64,000 nt of DNA from Novosphingobium fuchskuhlense (GTDB taxonomy: Bacteria; Pseudomonadota; Alphaproteobacteria; Sphingomonadales; Sphingomonadaceae). The first letter of the stretch is position 1. Each line of letters starts with the position of its first letter. The stretch spans positions 1,009,934 through 1,073,933 of the forward strand of contig NZ_KQ954244.1 in assembly GCF_001519075.1 (NCBI RefSeq), written 5' to 3'. The notes under the pieces were generated by a model. That model was not told the origin of the DNA and made no database searches. It saw only the letters and a list, made by a program, of their open reading frames with translations. The position numbers and the translations under genes are program-made. Positions 63,314-64,000 of the stretch are shown piece after piece.

Positions 63314-64000
63314 GGTCGAGGGCGAGGGCGAGGGCACCCAGCAGGCCCGCGTTGTCACCCAGCCCGGGCGGCACGATCAACTCGTCGATCTTGCCCACGG
63401 TATAGCCGCCGTTCGCCGTCTGCGCCTCGGTGCGGATCAGATCGAGCAGGCCTTGCGTTGCTGTCACCCCGCCACCCAGCACGATGCGCGCGGGCTCCAT
63501 GATGGTCTGGAACGTCGCCAGCGCGCGGCCGATATACCACGCGATGATGCGCTTGCCGGGATGCCCCTCGGGCAGCTCCGAAAGCGACTGGCCCCACCGC
63601 GCGATCACCGCCGGGCCGCAGGCAAGCCCTTCGAGGCAATCGCCGTGGAACGGGCAGGTCCCCACAAAGTCGAGGTCCTCGGGATGGCGCGGCATCCGGA
63701 TATGGCCCATTTCCGGGTGCGAAAGCCCGCGCAGCAGATGTCCATCGCTGCAGAAGCCCCCGCCGATCCCGGTGCCGATGGTGAGGTAGAGCACTGAACC
63801 TAGATCGGCGCCCGCACCCCACAGTGCTTCTGCAAGCGCCGCGCCGTTCACGTCGGTATCGATCGCCACCGGCACGCCGAAGCGTTCTTTGAACGGCGCG
63901 ATCAGGCTTGCCCCGCTCCAGTGCGGCTTGGGCGTCGGGCGCACACAGCCGAAGGCGGGTGAGCCCGGATCTAGATCGAGCGGCCCGAACGAGGCGATCC
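63306..64000 (-). CDS. Fructokinase (ROK family), 5' end outside the window
   Basis: The visible 230 residues continue through the window edge, so the N-terminus and ATP loop start are missing. DTDVNGAALAEALWGAG has the catalytic aspartate, LTIGTGIGGG the phosphate loop, and HPEDLDFVGTCPFHGDCLEGLACGPA the zinc site (His and cysteines) typical of bacterial ROK fructokinases. It phosphorylates fructose to fructose 6-phosphate. Its presence beside the TonB receptor and LacI gene supports a sucrose- or fructan-type substrate for the locus. Confidence 0.9.
   Translation of the reverse strand, partial: IASFGPLDLDPGSPAFGCVRPTPKPHWSGASLIAPFKERFGVPVAIDTDVNGAALAEALWGAGADLGSVLYLTIGTGIGGGFCSDGHLLRGLSHPEMGHIRMPRHPEDLDFVGTCPFHGDCLEGLACGPAVIARWGQSLSELPEGHPGKRIIAWYIGRALATFQTIMEPARIVLGGGVTATQGLLDLIRTEAQTANGGYTVGKIDELIVPPGLGDNAGLLGALALALDLR

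Noticed and set aside
1-64000. tRNA, rRNA, riboswitch, CRISPR, insertion sequence, prophage or att site
   Set aside because: Read the gaps for cloverleaf, repeat-spacer, transposase and integrase patterns and found none; only short dyads and terminators occur.

Overview
The window is chromosomal DNA of a high-GC alphaproteobacterium, most likely a sphingomonad close to Novosphingobium. This rests on several things: the rpmH-rnpA-yidD-yidC-engB run; the ubiE-ubiB and coaBC-dut genes beside a divergent mutM; the secB-murJ-trpS block opposite a Tim44-like/mltA/Smr block; a TonB receptor/tryptophan-halogenase/LacI sugar locus of the sphingomonad-caulobacter type; and frequent GTG starts with 4-base stop/start overlaps. 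The genus is an inference. I saw no rRNA, tRNA, insertion sequence, prophage or CRISPR array.

Layout. 0-5.2 kb: three translationally coupled photolyase/cryptochrome-family genes, then a LigB-type dioxygenase. 5.2-11.1 kb: a dabB-dabA-DUF6671 operon (energy-coupled inorganic carbon uptake) facing a LysR regulator. 11.1-12.2 kb: an AT-rich, strongly signalled gene for a TauD-like protein that has lost iron ligands. 12.3-18.7 kb: flavodoxin-fold protein, guaA, a free-standing 27-codon membrane peptide gene, gluQ, a HIG1 protein, a PduO-type adenosyltransferase, hydroxybutyryl-CoA dehydrogenase and a secreted nuclease. 18.8-29.7 kb: TetR/5'-nucleotidase pair, an overlapping lipid-enzyme trio, a MarR-EmrA-EmrB efflux operon, GST, scoAB and a HAD hydrolase. 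29.8-34.4 kb: a universal stress protein with a FixK/FNR-like box, then the ribosomal protein L34/membrane insertase operon. 34.4-46.4 kb: GGDEF-EAL protein, GST, cupin, dapE, Smr-mltA-Tim44-like, secB-murJ-trpS and a glycine-rich lipoprotein. 46.4-52.8 kb: dut, coaBC, DUF4345 protein, acyltransferase, ubiB, ubiE, mutM. 52.9-56.3 kb: nitronate monooxygenase and a pair of acyl-CoA dehydrogenases. 56.7-64 kb: TonB receptor, flavin halogenase, TPR/2OG oxygenase, LacI regulator and a fructokinase cut by the window end.

Most of the window is ordinary housekeeping. The parts most worth a second look are the circularly permuted photolyase paralogue in the photolyase triad, the DUF6671 gene locked into the dab operon, the iron-ligand-less TauD-like protein on its own strong promoter, the 27-aa membrane peptide unit upstream of gluQ, the probable CTG start of rnpA, and the halogenase-containing sugar locus. 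All functional links are inferred from sequence and context only.
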